Counted from the first letter of the stretch, positions 52,382 through 63,165 are shown. The stretch is DNA of 64,000 nucleotides from Terriglobia bacterium (GCA_020073165.1 JAIQFP010000015.1:55456-119455), one strand, 5' to 3'. A program made the numbers and translations. The notes: generated by a model from the sequence alone, not told the origin.

Positions 52382-55237
52382 ATGATTGGCGAAACCATCT
52401 CCCACTACCGCATCCTGCACCAGTTGGGCGGTGGCGGCATGGGCGTAGTCTACGCTGCCGAAGACTTGAATCTCGGACGCCACGTCGCTCTGAAATTCCT
52501 GCCGGGGGAACTGGAGAAGAACCCTGCTGCGCTCGAGCGCTTCCAACGTGAGGCCCGCGCCGCCTCCGCGCTGAACCATCCCAACATTTGCACCATTTAC
52601 GAGATCGCGCAGGCTGATAACCGCTACTTCATTGCCATGGAACTGCTCGAAGGACAGACCTTGAAGCAGTCCATCGGTCATCAGCCCATGGAGATGGACC
52701 GGCTGCTGGATCTGGCCATCCAGATCGCCGATGCGCTCGAGGCCGCCCATGCCAAGGGCATCATTCATCGCGACATCAAGCCTGCCAACGTCTTTATCAC
52801 CACTCGCAACCAGGTCAAAGTGCTCGACTTCGGATTGGCCAAGCAGGCCTTCAAGCCCGAAGCGGTCCTCGGCGGCGCGACCTTGGGCTCTGCCGTCACC
52901 GTAGATCAGGACTTCCTCACCAGCCCCGGCTCCACCGTCGGCACCGTGGCCTACATGTCTCCGGAGCAGGCGCGAGGCAAGGACTTGGACGCGCGGACCG
53001 ATCTGTTTTCTTTCGGCGCCGTGCTCTACGAGATGGCCACCGGCTCCATCCCCTTCCGCGGGGATACTTCCGCGGTCATCTTTGAAGCCATCCTGAATCG
53101 CCCGCCGGTGCCGCCGGTGCGGCTCAATCCTGATGTTCCCCAGCAACTGGAAGACATCATCACCAAGCTGCTGGAAAAGGATCGAGACTTGCGCTACCAG
53201 GGCGCAGCCGAAGTTCGTGCCGACCTCAAACGCCTGAAACGCGACACCGAGTCGGGGACCATCCCTGCGTTAACCAGTTCCTCCCACAAGCTGCGTAGCG
53301 CAGCCGGACTCCTCCGGCCTAAGCGTTCGCACACCCTGCGCAACCTCGCGATCGCCGCCGTCTCCGTTCTCGCCGTCGCCGCCTTAGCGCTTACATTCTT
53401 CGTGAAGCGGGGCCGCGCCCTGACCGAAAAAGACACCATCCTGCTCACCGACTTCGTCAACACCACCGCCGACCCGGTGTTTGACGGCACGCTCAAGAAG
53501 GCCATTGCCGTCGACCTCGGGCAATCGCCTTACTTGAATGTCTTTCCTGACCAGAAGGTGCGGCAGACGCTGCAATTCATGGGGCGCTCCCCCGATGAGC
53601 GCGTCACCAGCGAAGTAGGTCGCGAGATTTGTTTGCGCGCCGGCGTCAAAGCGATGCTGAACGGCTCCATCTCCAGTTTGGGTAGCCAATATGTGATCAC
53701 TCTGGACGCCGTGAACGCGGCCACAGGGGACTCCCTGGCGCGCGAAGATGTGCAGGCGGGAAGCAAAGAGGATGTGCTGGGTTCCCTGCACAAGGCCGGT
53801 TCCAGCCTGCGCCGAAAACTGGGGGAGTCCCTGGCCTCCGTCCAGAAGTATGACAAACCCCTGCCCGAAGCCACCACCTCATCATTGGAGGCACTCAAAG
53901 CCCTTTCCCTGGGCGACGCGAAGCACCAGGTCGGCGAAGACCTCGCCGCTCTTCCCTTCTACCAGCGCGCGGTGGAACTCGACCCTAACTTCGCCATGGC
54001 CTACGCCCGCTTGGGGACCGTCTACTTCAACCTCGGCCAGGAGGATTCAGCGGAGGAGAGCCGCCAGAAGGCCTTTGAGCTGCGCGATCGTGCCAGCGAG
54101 CACGAGAAGCTCTACATCATGTCGCATTACTATGCCGACTCGGGGCAGTTAGAGAAGGGAATCACCGCCCTGGAACTCTACAAGCAGACCTATCCTCGGG
54201 ACTCGACTCCTTATATCAACGTCTCGCTCATCTACCTCAACCTGGGGCAGTTTGAAAATGCATTGGATAACTCCCGCCGGGCCGTGGAACTGGACCCTGA
54301 CACGGTCAACGGCTACAGCGCTCTGGCGGCGGCGTATGCCGGCCTGGGCCGTCTGGAAGAAGCCAAGTCAACGCTCAGCCAGGCGATCCAACGCAAGCTG
54401 GGCGGCGGCGGTGGTATTCACGCCTATTTGGCATCCGCTGCCTGGGCGCAGGGTGACCTTGCCACTTTCGAACGCGAACTGCAGCTCGCCAACACTGGTC
54501 CGGATGGCGATATGAATGTCACCGGCACACGCCAAGCGGTCGCCGCGTGCCGAGGCCAGTTGCAACTCATGCGCGACCTGGGGAAGAAATTCCGAGACGA
54601 CGCTGAGCGATTGAATCTCAAAGACAGAGTTGCCGGTGACTACAACCAGGGTGCCGTCGTCGAGGCCATTGTTGGAGAAAAGCAACTGGCGCTGGGCAAT
54701 GCGCAGCAGGCCCTGAAGTTGTCCAATTCTTCCAGCGTGATCCTGAATGCTGCTTCCGTCCTCGCCTTCCTCGGGGAGGACAAACAGTCCCTCAAGCTGG
54801 CGGAAGAGGTTTCCCGTCGCCGCCCCTATGACACGATGGTCCAGTTCGTTGCTGTCCCCCTGGTCAGAGCCGGCGTGGACCTGAATCGCGGCGACACCGC
54901 TAAAGTCATCGACGAGCTGGACGGGGCCATGGTCTACGCGCGCGCCAACACCGGCGTTCTCTACGTGCGTGGCTTGGCCTACTTGAAGCTGGGAGAGGGA
55001 ACCGAAGCTGCCCAGGCATTTCAGAGAATTCTAGATCTGCGTACCTTTGCCTTGCTTGACCCGGTCATCCCTGCCGCCCACCTCGGCCTCGCCCGCGCCT
55101 ATGCCCTCCAGGGTGACAAAGCACGCAGCCGTATCGCCTACCAGGACTTCTTGGCCCTCTGGAAGGATGCCGACCCGGATCTGCCCCTGCTGCGCGAAGC
55201 CAAAGCAGAATACGCTAAGATGCAGTCTGAGAACTGA
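52382..55237 (+). CDS. Ser/Thr protein kinase with membrane helix and TPR repeats
   Basis: 951 residues from the ATG at 52382 ([10 protein letters not shown], the standard beginning of such kinases; a GTG at 52355 is an alternative). The Hanks-type kinase (~8-280) has [39 protein letters not shown] and VLDFGLAK. A transmembrane helix lies near 325-340 ([20 protein letters not shown]). A FlgO/adenylate-cyclase-like N-part of the sensor half is followed by many TPRs ([57 protein letters not shown]). Typical acidobacterial signalling protein. Its last codons run into a heptamer array. Confidence 0.93.
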   Translation: MIGETISHYRILHQLGGGGMGVVYAAEDLNLGRHVALKFLPGELEKNPAALERFQREARAASALNHPNICTIYEIAQADNRYFIAMELLEGQTLKQSIGHQPMEMDRLLDLAIQIADALEAAHAKGIIHRDIKPANVFITTRNQVKVLDFGLAKQAFKPEAVLGGATLGSAVTVDQDFLTSPGSTVGTVAYMSPEQARGKDLDARTDLFSFGAVLYEMATGSIPFRGDTSAVIFEAILNRPPVPPVRLNPDVPQQLEDIITKLLEKDRDLRYQGAAEVRADLKRLKRDTESGTIPALTSSSHKLRSAAGLLRPKRSHTLRNLAIAAVSVLAVAALALTFFVKRGRALTEKDTILLTDFVNTTADPVFDGTLKKAIAVDLGQSPYLNVFPDQKVRQTLQFMGRSPDERVTSEVGREICLRAGVKAMLNGSISSLGSQYVITLDAVNAATGDSLAREDVQAGSKEDVLGSLHKAGSSLRRKLGESLASVQKYDKPLPEATTSSLEALKALSLGDAKHQVGEDLAALPFYQRAVELDPNFAMAYARLGTVYFNLGQEDSAEESRQKAFELRDRASEHEKLYIMSHYYADSGQLEKGITALELYKQTYPRDSTPYINVSLIYLNLGQFENALDNSRRAVELDPDTVNGYSALAAAYAGLGRLEEAKSTLSQAIQRKLGGGGGIHAYLASAAWAQGDLATFERELQLANTGPDGDMNVTGTRQAVAACRGQLQLMRDLGKKFRDDAERLNLKDRVAGDYNQGAVVEAIVGEKQLALGNAQQALKLSNSSSVILNAASVLAFLGEDKQSLKLAEEVSRRRPYDTMVQFVAVPLVRAGVDLNRGDTAKVIDELDGAMVYARANTGVLYVRGLAYLKLGEGTEAAQAFQRILDLRTFALLDPVIPAAHLGLARAYALQGDKARSRIAYQDFLALWKDADPDLPLLREAKAEYAKMQSEN

Positions 55238-55247
55238 GAACCGAGAA
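55227..55247. repeat. tandem heptamer CTGAGAA/CTGAGAA/CCGAGAA
   Basis: Three heptamers starting within the final codons of the kinase gene and continuing past its stop. Confidence 0.8.
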
Positions 55248-55263
55248 CTGCTTCTCAAAAAAA

Positions 55264-56642
55264 CTACTGCAGGAAGATTACCAGCATCCGCCCGTCAGAG
55301 TGGTATCCCCCGCCGGTGGCGTTCTTGGCCTCCTGTACCGGGTTTGGCGGCAGGTAGTAGGCCATGCTCCTAACTTTGCCCGCCTTCTGCAGGCTGGCGC
55401 CGATGTTGTCGCGTTCGCCGTCCACCGCGGGGTCGATCTTGTGGGTCACTTTCCCGTTGCGCTGGTCTTTTTCGAAACCAATGTCATGAGTTCCCGCGCC
55501 CACCCACACCGTCTGCCCCTTCCAGGTAAACGGCGCCTTCCACAGGCGAAAATGGTGACGGCTGGCCACCACTGAGTAGGCTTCCGCCTGCTCGTACCCG
55601 AAATCCTGCGGCCGCCCGAACAGGTATAGCGTGCTCATCGGCATCGCCAGGTAATCTTCTTTCTTATAGGTTTGAACGATCGCATTTAGCACGGCTTGCT
55701 TGTCGTCGCGATCGGCCGTGTGCCACTCCGCGGCGGTGAGCGCGCTTTGTACTTGCTGCTCCGACCCCACGATGACAAAATTCACCATGTCCCCGGCATT
55801 ATTGAAGTGATCGTTAACCCGCCGCGGCAGGCCGTCGAGATCCTTGGACAGAGCCGCGTCCAATGCCGCATCCGAAACCTTCAGCGCTGGGATGGAGGCA
55901 GCGGCGGGAGTGCTGCCCGCGGTCACAGCGTTGCCCGGAACAGCGGCCGAACCGGTCTGGGTTGCGCTGTTCTTGCCAAACTGTCCGGCGAGCCAGACTT
56001 GCGCTGCCGCTTGCAGCTTGGACTTGATATCTTGCGGGGTTGCCGGACTCGGCTGCGCCTGCCCGTCGCAGGCGTAACGGCTGTTCTTGCCGCAGCCGGG
56101 GTCGTGGCATTTACAGCCTCGGTCGCAGACATGCTGGCTGTCGCCGTGGAGACGAGATGAACCTTAACCGAGAAGCTGCCTGTGCAGTGTGGTGTCGCTT
56201 CCCCATTGACCCCAAGGAATAGATGGCCCTGGTTGTCCATCTTCAGTTCCTTGCCGCTCCCCACCAGCAAGGCATCGCCCTCGGGTTGCAGCCGTGCGAT
56301 CAGTGCACCGGGATGCGCATTCGGAACCGGAAGATTGCTGCTTTGAGCGGAAGAACTTGTGCCCTGGGGGTCACAGCTTGCCGCAGAACCGCTCTGTCCC
56401 TGCTTTCCCGGAACCGCTCCCGCCCCGGCCGGAGGCGCCTTGGCGGTGATCTCTAGCAGGTCCCCTGGACTCAGGTCCACGCCGGTATCAGTCCATGGCT
56501 GTGCGGTAGAGATGGCGAAATGAAAGTCCTGCGATGAAACCGGACTTGCTCCCGTGGCCGACTGCCCGCTGCACCAAGCCACCACCAGCAATGGCAGCAG
56601 CAGAACACCAACACAACCGCCCAGCCCGTCTCGTACTCTCAT
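55264..56642 (-). pseudogene. LecA-like/LssY_C exported protein, frameshifted
   Basis: Two overlapping frames together make one expected protein. Frame 1 (56642 to 55923) has a signal peptide, a PA-IL/LecA-like domain (QPWTDTGVDLSPGDLLEITAKAPP ... GHLFLGVNGEATPHCTGSFSVKVHLV) and an Ala/Thr linker, then degenerates into RRSRVRQPRK-type sequence. The frame that continues sensibly (PSPATPQDIKSKLQAAAQVWLAGQFGKNS...) is that of the downstream ORF, which ends in the LssY C-terminal domain (RHHFRLWKAPFTWKGQTVWVGAGTHDIGFEKDQRNGKVTHKIDP). The shift lies near 56050-56080. Alternatives are a sequencing error, or two genes coupled by the GTGA overlap at 55923-55926. Confidence 0.75.
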
Positions 56643-56645
56643 ACC

Positions 56646-56879
56646 TCAACCACACTTTCCCGTCCCGTGGCACGAACGCGCCGCCGAACTGCAATTGCCC
56701 GGTTCTGCCAGCTTGCCGTCCGGGCCAATGCATGTCTGGGTGTGAATGCACCAGAACAGTCCATCATTGGAGCGCGGAACCGTGGAATCGGGCTCGGCCA
56801 GAATGAACTGTCCTTTCCAGCGCAACGCCGGGCAAAGGTTCGGATCAGTGGTATTGAAGCGATCGGATTCGCGGATCAT
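56646..56879 (-). CDS. small Cys-rich protein in the molybdenum-hydroxylase operon
   Basis: 77 residues, start ATG overlapping the FAD-subunit stop as ATGA. Six cysteines (LCPALRW, FWCIHTQTCIGPDG, GNCSSAARSCHGTGKCG) suggest metal or disulfide chemistry. No signal peptide. The LecA/LssY gene starts 3 nt after its stop. Not recognised; the tight coupling suggests it serves the oxidoreductase. Confidence 0.6.
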   Translation of the reverse strand: MIRESDRFNTTDPNLCPALRWKGQFILAEPDSTVPRSNDGLFWCIHTQTCIGPDGKLAEPGNCSSAARSCHGTGKCG

Positions 56880-57859
56880 GCGGCACCTCCCGCCTTCAGA
56901 ATCGCGCGCTTCACTGCTACGCGCGCAAGCTGGACCTTGTAGGCGTTCTGAGAAAGTGGCTTAGCGTTGCCCAGGGCAGCATCGGCTGCTTTCTGCGCTG
57001 TCTCAGCATTGATAGGTTGTCCCACCAGCGCTTGCTCCGCCTCTGGCGATATCCAAGGCACCGGCGCAACGTACCCCATCACCACCCGGGCTGATTCCAC
57101 TCGTGAACCATTCATGGTGAGCGCAACCGCGGCAACCGCCAGCGGCCAATCGAAGGTCGCTTTCTGACGAATCTCGTAGTGCGCTGCCATGACTCCGTGC
57201 GCGGGCGGGATGATCACCTCCGTCACGATCTCGTTCGGTCGTAGATCATGTTCGCGCTCGGTCTCCGTCGCTGGAATCGCATAGAACTTCTCCAGTGGAA
57301 CCTCGCGCTTGCCTCTCGGACCAACTAGCCGCAGCTTTGCTCCGTACGCAATCAGCGCCGGAACGATGGTCGAAGGACTGACGAACTTCGCCGGACCATC
57401 GTTGCCCAGGATGGCGTGGTAACGATTTTCGCCTTCCGCGACCAGATCCTTGCCGCCTTCACTCTTGGGCAGCAGTCCCAGGCCATTGCGGAAATACCAG
57501 CACCGCGGGCGCTGACAGAGATTGCCGGCCAGGGTAGCCAGGTTGCGAATCTGCGGGCTCGCGGCCTCGTTCAACGCATCCGCCAGTGCCGGGTATTCTT
57601 TCAGTACATTGGCGTTGTCAGCCAGATCACCCAGCGTTGTGAGCGCGCCAATACGGAACCCCTCCGCGCTGGAGGTCACACCCTTGAGATCCTTGATCTC
57701 TTTGATGTTCACCAGGCGCTTGGGGGCAACCACATCATCCTTCATCAGCGCCAGCAGATCGGTACCGCCCGCAAGAATCTCCGCTTGACCCCAACTCGCT
57801 CCCAGCAAGCTTACCGCCTGCTCTTTGGTTTCTGGAGTTGCGTATTCGAACGCTTTCAT
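56876..57859 (-). CDS. FAD-binding subunit of xanthine dehydrogenase-family oxidoreductase
   Basis: 327 residues, CoxM/YagS type. The FAD site is GQAEILAGGTDLLALMKDDVVAPKRLVNIK and the second motif is ASPQIRNLATLAGNLCQRPRCWYFRNGLGLLPKSEGG, with a 4Fe-4S-type Cys insertion as in YagS (PaoB). ATG at 57859 shares a base with the stop of the molybdenum subunit (TGATG), so the genes are coupled. Confidence 0.92.
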   Translation of the reverse strand: MKAFEYATPETKEQAVSLLGASWGQAEILAGGTDLLALMKDDVVAPKRLVNIKEIKDLKGVTSSAEGFRIGALTTLGDLADNANVLKEYPALADALNEAASPQIRNLATLAGNLCQRPRCWYFRNGLGLLPKSEGGKDLVAEGENRYHAILGNDGPAKFVSPSTIVPALIAYGAKLRLVGPRGKREVPLEKFYAIPATETEREHDLRPNEIVTEVIIPPAHGVMAAHYEIRQKATFDWPLAVAAVALTMNGSRVESARVVMGYVAPVPWISPEAEQALVGQPINAETAQKAADAALGNAKPLSQNAYKVQLARVAVKRAILKAGGAA

Positions 57860-60219
57860 CACGCACCTGCCTTCTGACTCAGCGCTGCTAGAACCCGATC
57901 GGGAGTAAGCGGGAGGAACGGTACCCGCACTCCGATCGCGTTGGCGACTGCGTTGGAGATCGCCGCCCCCGGCGAAATCACCGGCGGCTCGCCCAACCCG
58001 ACCACTCCGCGCTCGTCATAGCCCTTGCCCGTCATCATGTGCACCACCAACTGGGGAATATCGCTGATCCCCGCCAGGCGGTAGAACTGCATGTCGGGAT
58101 TCAGCATGCGGCCGCTCGTCCGGTCCATGATCTTTTCTTCATAAAGGGAGTAGCTGATACCCATGATCAGGGCGCCGTAACATTGGCTCTCCGCCGTCTT
58201 CAGGTCAATGATCAGGCCGCAATCCTGCACCGCCACCATCTTCTTGACCTTCACGATGCCAGTGTCGGTGTCGACTTCGACCTCCGCCATCTGTACCCCG
58301 CCCACCCCGCTGTTGGTGAGGTCGGGCGGTTTGCTCTTGTCTGGATTGTTCCCTCGTATCGTGAGCGGCATGGCGCCGAGCTTGGCGCAAGCTTGCTTCC
58401 AGCTCAATGACCGGCTGGGATCGCTCTTTACCCGAACCGTCCCGTTCACACATTCCAGGTCCCCAGCCTGCGCGCTCAGTGAAGGCGCAACTTTGGCAAA
58501 CAGCGCGTCGCGGGCATCGACGGCCGCGCGTCGCGTCGAGGAACTCACGCCCCCAATCGTGGTCGAACCGCCCGACCCCCCGGACGACGGATACATGGTG
58601 TCGCCGATCTGGAGTTTGATGGCCTCCAGCGGAACGCCCAGCGTCTCGGCCGCCACAATCAGAATGCAAGTACGCGTCCCAGTCCCAAGGTCCTGCGAGC
58701 CCATCTTGATGTCTACCGAACCGTCCGGATGCAGCGTGAAATCGCAGTGGCTCTCGTGGCCGCGTCCGCCCCAGGTGTGCAACGAAAGCCCAACTCCGCG
58801 CCCGATATTCCCCGAGATGTTCTGCCCCCGCGGATGCCACTTCTCTTTCCACCCCATCAGATCGGCGGCGACACCAAATTCTTCGCGGTACACATCCCGT
58901 CGAGGCCCGGTGATGTCGAGGTTCTTGAGGAAGAACTCCAGCGGATCCATATTCAGCTTGGCCGCGGTGTCCTCCAGCGCCGCCATGGTAATCAGCGCCG
59001 CCTGCGGGTGGTTCGGCGCACGCCACGCTCGTGCCGGGCCGATATTGTTGCGAATCGCCGTGTGCTGCTTGCGCAGATTCGGAATCGTGAAGATGTACGG
59101 AATCGGCGGCATGCCTCCCCCGCCGGGTCCGCCCGTTCCCCACGACTGCGATTGCCACCCGGTAATCGTGCCGTCCTTCTTCGCCGCCACCTTTACACGG
59201 GCATACGCCGACGGCCGCGCACCCGCGACCTCCAGTTCCGCGTCCCGCTCCAACATCATGCGTACCGCTTTGCCCCCGGCTTTCTGGGAGAGCCGAGCCG
59301 CAGTGATGTCCCAGCGGTCGGCGGCGAACTTGCTGCCGAAGCCGCCCCCAATGTGGTCCTGGTGGATATGGATGTTCGCGGCGGGAGTCTTCAGCGGCTC
59401 TGCCATCTGCCCGGCAATGCCAGAGACATTCTGAGTAGAGATGTGCACGAACAGATGGTCTTTGTCCGGCCACTCCACTGTGGAACCGTGACTCTCCAGG
59501 CAGCAGTGTGTAATTACAGGCAGACCATACACGCCTTCGGAGACCACATCGGCTTCGGCAAACGCCTTGTCCGGATCGCCCTGGGTTTGCTCGACTGCCT
59601 TCTGATACGACGAACGCGCGCCACCTTCCTTGACCTCGTGATACGTCGCCTTGCGCGCTGCCTCGATGACCTCGCTGGGAACGTCGTATTTCTTCATGTC
59701 CTCGAGGAGGTCCTCTGTAACTTTGAAGCTCACGCCGTACTGCCCGAGCTGCTTGGCTACCTCCGCCGGCGGCATCTGGTCGAGCGCGTCCCAGATATCG
59801 TCTTCGCCCAGCGGGCCGGCAGCTTCGCCAGCCCCGGCTGGCGGCTCGGCGTCGCTCACCATGTGGGGCAGCGGCTGATACTCGACCTTGATGGCGCGGA
59901 CCGCGTCCTCGGCGGTCGGTTCATCCACTGCGGCCACCGCCACCACTTCATCGCCTGCCCACTGAATCGTGCTCCCAGGCTGCTGGATGATGTGTACTGC
60001 CTTCACCCCCGGCATCTTCTCCGCGGCGCTGATGTCAATGCTGACGATCCGCGCCTTGGCATGCGGCGAGCGCAGAATCTTCCCGAACAGCATCCCGGGA
60101 CGCGTGACGTCATAGGTGTACTTTGCCCGTCCCGAAACTTTCAGGGGCGCATCCACCCGCGAGATCCGCTTCCCGATCAGGCTGCGTTGCTCGGCTGCTG
60201 GCCAACTGTAGTCCGGCAT
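57859..60219 (-). CDS. molybdopterin-binding subunit of xanthine dehydrogenase-family oxidoreductase
   Basis: Catalytic subunit, 786 residues, YagR/PaoC-like. Domain start LIGKRISRVDAPLKVSGRAKYTYDV; Moco-binding GGGFGSKFAADRWDI and SGGSGGSTTIGGVSSSTRRAA; catalytic Glu in VVGLGEPPVISPGAAISNAV. About residues 126-210 carry an unusual insert (GEDDIWDALDQMPPAEVAKQLGQ...DMKKYDVPSEVIEAARK) between the first domain and the VVSEGVYGLPVITHCCLE segment. Likely oxidises aromatic aldehydes or N-heterocycles in the periplasm, given the Tat signal on the partner. Confidence 0.93.
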   Translation of the reverse strand: MPDYSWPAAEQRSLIGKRISRVDAPLKVSGRAKYTYDVTRPGMLFGKILRSPHAKARIVSIDISAAEKMPGVKAVHIIQQPGSTIQWAGDEVVAVAAVDEPTAEDAVRAIKVEYQPLPHMVSDAEPPAGAGEAAGPLGEDDIWDALDQMPPAEVAKQLGQYGVSFKVTEDLLEDMKKYDVPSEVIEAARKATYHEVKEGGARSSYQKAVEQTQGDPDKAFAEADVVSEGVYGLPVITHCCLESHGSTVEWPDKDHLFVHISTQNVSGIAGQMAEPLKTPAANIHIHQDHIGGGFGSKFAADRWDITAARLSQKAGGKAVRMMLERDAELEVAGARPSAYARVKVAAKKDGTITGWQSQSWGTGGPGGGGMPPIPYIFTIPNLRKQHTAIRNNIGPARAWRAPNHPQAALITMAALEDTAAKLNMDPLEFFLKNLDITGPRRDVYREEFGVAADLMGWKEKWHPRGQNISGNIGRGVGLSLHTWGGRGHESHCDFTLHPDGSVDIKMGSQDLGTGTRTCILIVAAETLGVPLEAIKLQIGDTMYPSSGGSGGSTTIGGVSSSTRRAAVDARDALFAKVAPSLSAQAGDLECVNGTVRVKSDPSRSLSWKQACAKLGAMPLTIRGNNPDKSKPPDLTNSGVGGVQMAEVEVDTDTGIVKVKKMVAVQDCGLIIDLKTAESQCYGALIMGISYSLYEEKIMDRTSGRMLNPDMQFYRLAGISDIPQLVVHMMTGKGYDERGVVGLGEPPVISPGAAISNAVANAIGVRVPFLPLTPDRVLAALSQKAGA

Positions 60220-60222
60220 GGC

Positions 60223-60849
60223 TTACGCTCCTTTCCGCGCAACCTGCGCGATCGCCTGCTGAATTCCGTGATAGGTGCCGCACCGGCAGAAATTGCCGCT
60301 CAGCCCTCGACGGATCTCATCGGGCGTAGGGTTGGGATGTCGGTCGAGAAAGGCCTTGGTGGCCACCACAAATCCTGGCGTGCAGAAGCCGCATTGCGAA
60401 GCGTCGTTGTCCACGAACGCCTGCTGCACCGGATGAAGCGTCTCGCCCTCCATCAAGGACTCGACGGTCGTGATCTGCTTTCCCTGTGCCTCGATCGCCA
60501 ACACCGCGCAGGCATACACGGCCTTGTTGTCCATCAGCACCGTGCAGGCGCCGCACTCGCCGCGGTCGCAAACCCGCTTGGCCCCGGTGATGTCCAGGTG
60601 ATCGCGTAGCGCGTCCAGCAGAGTCACGCGCGGCTCCAGTTGCAGCGCGTGCTTCTTGCCATTCACTGTGAGTTCCACCGGCACTTTCCCTGGGCCGTAG
60701 ACCTTCACCGGCTCGCCGGCAGCCTCCACCACCCGCGGCCCAGCCACCAGGGGAACGGCCACAGTAATGCCGCCAATCTTCAGGAACTCACGCCGCGAGA
60801 CGCCGGAACTCTCTTGCGATGGTTTTTTCGGATCGTCATCCTCACGCAC
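60223..60849 (-). CDS. [2Fe-2S] subunit with Tat signal, YagT/PaoA type
   Basis: 208 residues from a GTG at 60849. The twin-arginine signal SRREFLKIGGITVAVPLVAG exports the folded complex. The plant-type cluster is CDRGECGACTVLMDN..C, and the helical domain has CGFCTPGFVVATKAFL and GNFCRCGTYHGI. It passes electrons from the molybdenum centre to FAD. First gene of the operon; 3 nt separate it from the molybdenum subunit. Confidence 0.94.
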   Translation of the reverse strand: MREDDDPKKPSQESSGVSRREFLKIGGITVAVPLVAGPRVVEAAGEPVKVYGPGKVPVELTVNGKKHALQLEPRVTLLDALRDHLDITGAKRVCDRGECGACTVLMDNKAVYACAVLAIEAQGKQITTVESLMEGETLHPVQQAFVDNDASQCGFCTPGFVVATKAFLDRHPNPTPDEIRRGLSGNFCRCGTYHGIQQAIAQVARKGA

Positions 60850-61038
60850 GATTGACCTCCGCGTGGCGAATCACTGGCCGCCACCGCCGGTTTACGCCTG
60901 TCCGCTGAGAGAGTTGGACAGGACAAAAGCGTTGCGGTTAGCAGACATCTGGCTGCGGTGCCCGTTAAAGCGGATTTGGAATTTCCGTAGGAGGAAAAGT
61001 ATACAACTCGCGGTACACGAATTTCTCGCCGAAGGGCG

Positions 61039-61078
61039 AAAAAAACCAGGACCGGTCAGGCTGTAACAACCTAACCGG
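61039..61078 (-). terminator. intrinsic terminator after cytochrome c
   Basis: CCGGTTAGG/CCTGACCGG hairpin on the minus strand (one mismatch), with TTTTTTT a few bases later, 31 nt beyond the cytochrome stop. Confidence 0.7.
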
Positions 61079-61108
61079 CCCCGCTAATTCCGAACTGCTG
61101 ACTCCCGA

Positions 61109-61426
61109 CTACTTCTTCAGCGTGCGGACGTACTTAACCAGGTCGCTGATCTGGGCATCGGTCAATTTGCCCTTGTAGGCGGGCATCTTGTCCTTGCCGT
61201 TCGTGATGGTGCTCGTCAGATCGGCGTCCGACATCTTCTGCACCTCGGCCGAACCCAGGTCCTTCAAACCGAACTTCTTGCCCATAACCGTATCGCCCTT
61301 GCCGTCGGGGCCATGGCACATGGCACACTTGGCCTTGAAATCCGCCCCGCCGTCCGCCAACGACCACGTCGAAAACACCATTGCGAATGCCAGAACTGCG
61401 AACCCTACCTTCATAGCGCTCTTCAT
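61109..61426 (-). CDS. small periplasmic cytochrome c
   Basis: 105 residues. Signal peptide KVGFAVLAFAMVFSTWSLADG, haem motif CAMCHGPDGKGD, distal Met in KDKMPAYKGKLTDAQISDLVKYVRTL. Class I, c-551/c6-like. It lies downstream of the molybdenum hydroxylase operon's 5' end, transcribed in the same direction but with 259 nt and a terminator between, so it is a separate unit; a role as electron acceptor is conceivable. Confidence 0.9.
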   Translation of the reverse strand: MKSAMKVGFAVLAFAMVFSTWSLADGGADFKAKCAMCHGPDGKGDTVMGKKFGLKDLGSAEVQKMSDADLTSTITNGKDKMPAYKGKLTDAQISDLVKYVRTLKK

Positions 61427-61804
61427 TCTTTCTTCTCCTAGGAAAGTGGTGAGTTTCTGTGCCCAACTCCATCAATACGGAAGGGCACGTTCCTTGCCAG
61501 ATGAGGATCAATTGCAGGCCCCGGTGCTGCAGGCATCGGTCTGCCTATGTATCTCAAACACTTACACCCATGGGATGCCCCTAACATTAGACCGTTTGCC
61601 TGCGCCCTGCAAGCCTCGCCGCCGTGCCAAAACACTCTTGCCAGCGTGATATGCCTCAATCCCACCCCCACCAGCCCTTAAGCCCACCCCACCGCCACAT
61701 CTGCAAGCCAATGAAAATACATGATGATCCATCAAGCATCTCAACCGCCGACTTTGGCACCCCGGATGCCCTTCCACGTTTGAAGTGGTTTTGGGGAGAT
61801 CGCC
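61427..61804. other. 378-nt gap, no gene seen
   Basis: Divergent space between cytochrome c and hemA. It must hold both promoters, but I see no convincing -35/-10 pair. It has a C-rich tract near 61660-61700 (CCCACCCCCACCAG) and no recognisable RNA or repeat. Confidence 0.4.
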
Positions 61805-63103
61805 GTGGAACCCACTCTGATGGTCGTCGGCCTCAATCACCGCACCGCCCCGGTCGCCGTGCGGGAGCGCTTTTGGATATCCGAGACCCGCCGCGTTGAG
61901 GCTCTCACCCAACTTTCGCGCGCCGAGGGCATTGAAGAAGTCATCGTCCTCGCCACCTGCAACCGTACCGAATTCCTGCTCTGGGCCAACGATGCCGCCC
62001 TGGCCGCCAACTCCGTCTTGCGCCTGCTTTCGGCCGACTACGGGCTGAAGCTCTGTGAGTGGAAACATTTCTATCGCCTCCTCGATGACGCAGCCCTCCT
62101 CCACATTTTCAGCGTCGCCTCCAGCTTGGATTCCATGGTGATCGGCGAGCCGCAAATCGTCTCTCAGGTGAAGGCTGCCTGGCAGCAGGCGCAGAAAGTC
62201 GAAAGCACCGCCCGCTTCCTCGACGCCGTCATGCAGAAAGCCCTCACCGTCTCCAAACGCGTCCGCAACGAGACTGCCATCGGCAACGCTGCCGTATCCG
62301 TCCCCTACGCCGCCGTCGAGCTGGCTCGCCAGATTTTCGGATCGCTGGAAAACAAGAGCGTGCTCTTGCTCGGCGCCGGCAAGATGAGCGAACTCTCCGC
62401 CCGCTATCTCATCAAGAGCGGAGCCTCCGCGGTGCGGGTTGTGAATCGCACTTACGAGCACGCCGTGGAACTCGCAAACCAACTGGGTGGCACTGCCATC
62501 CCCTTCGAAGAGCGCTGGCAACACCTGGTGAATGCCGATATCGTCATCAGCTCGACTTCCTGTCCGCACACCATTCTCAGCCGTGACGAAGCCGAGATCA
62601 TCGCCCGCGAGCGCAAGCAGAAACCGCTGGTCCTGGTAGACATCGCCCTCCCCCGCGATATCGACCCCAGCGTGCGCGAGGTCCCTGGAATCTTCCTCTA
62701 TGACATCGACGACCTGGAGAAGGTCGTGCAACACAACGCCGGAGAGCGTGAAACCGCCGCAGCCGAAGCCCGCAAGATCGTGGCCGCCGAAGCCGAAGGC
62801 TTCCGCCGCAAGCTGCTGGCCGAGCGCGTCGTACCCACCATCATCGCGCTCCGCACCCGGCTCGACCAACTTTGCCGGCAAGAACTGGAGTCCCTGAAAA
62901 CCGAGTACGGGCCATTTTCCAAAGACCAGGACCAGATGTTGAACGCGGTGACGTCCCGGATCACACAAAGAATTGCCGGATCCCTGGCCCGCGAACTCAA
63001 GGAACTTCCAGAAAAGGTGGAGCAGGAACAAATGACGGCCGCCGTGCAACGCCTCTTCCACCTGGAAACGCCCGAAACGGCGCTTGCCGGCACCAGAATC
63101 TAG
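61805..63103 (+). CDS. hemA: glutamyl-tRNA reductase HemA
   Basis: 432 residues; makes glutamate-1-semialdehyde from glutamyl-tRNA, the entry of the C5 haem route. [18 protein letters not shown] and the catalytic Cys in [12 protein letters not shown] are present. [17 protein letters not shown], the NADPH site [21 protein letters not shown] and the dimerisation helices complete the fold. Start GTG at 61805 with GGGGAG upstream. hemL is not in the window. Confidence 0.96.
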   Translation: MEPTLMVVGLNHRTAPVAVRERFWISETRRVEALTQLSRAEGIEEVIVLATCNRTEFLLWANDAALAANSVLRLLSADYGLKLCEWKHFYRLLDDAALLHIFSVASSLDSMVIGEPQIVSQVKAAWQQAQKVESTARFLDAVMQKALTVSKRVRNETAIGNAAVSVPYAAVELARQIFGSLENKSVLLLGAGKMSELSARYLIKSGASAVRVVNRTYEHAVELANQLGGTAIPFEERWQHLVNADIVISSTSCPHTILSRDEAEIIARERKQKPLVLVDIALPRDIDPSVREVPGIFLYDIDDLEKVVQHNAGERETAAAEARKIVAAEAEGFRRKLLAERVVPTIIALRTRLDQLCRQELESLKTEYGPFSKDQDQMLNAVTSRITQRIAGSLARELKELPEKVEQEQMTAAVQRLFHLETPETALAGTRI

Positions 63104-63165
63104 CAACGCACATATTTAGGGATTGGCGCTTCCTTATTCCCTCATCTCCTTCATAGCGCCGAACC

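Noticed and set aside
58729..60609. 626-residue open frame opposite the molybdenum and iron-sulfur subunits
   Set aside because: Arg-rich antisense frame with no domain; the sense genes are certain.
61562..63106. 514-residue open frame opposite hemA
   Set aside because: Antisense of hemA; Gly/His-rich nonsense composition.
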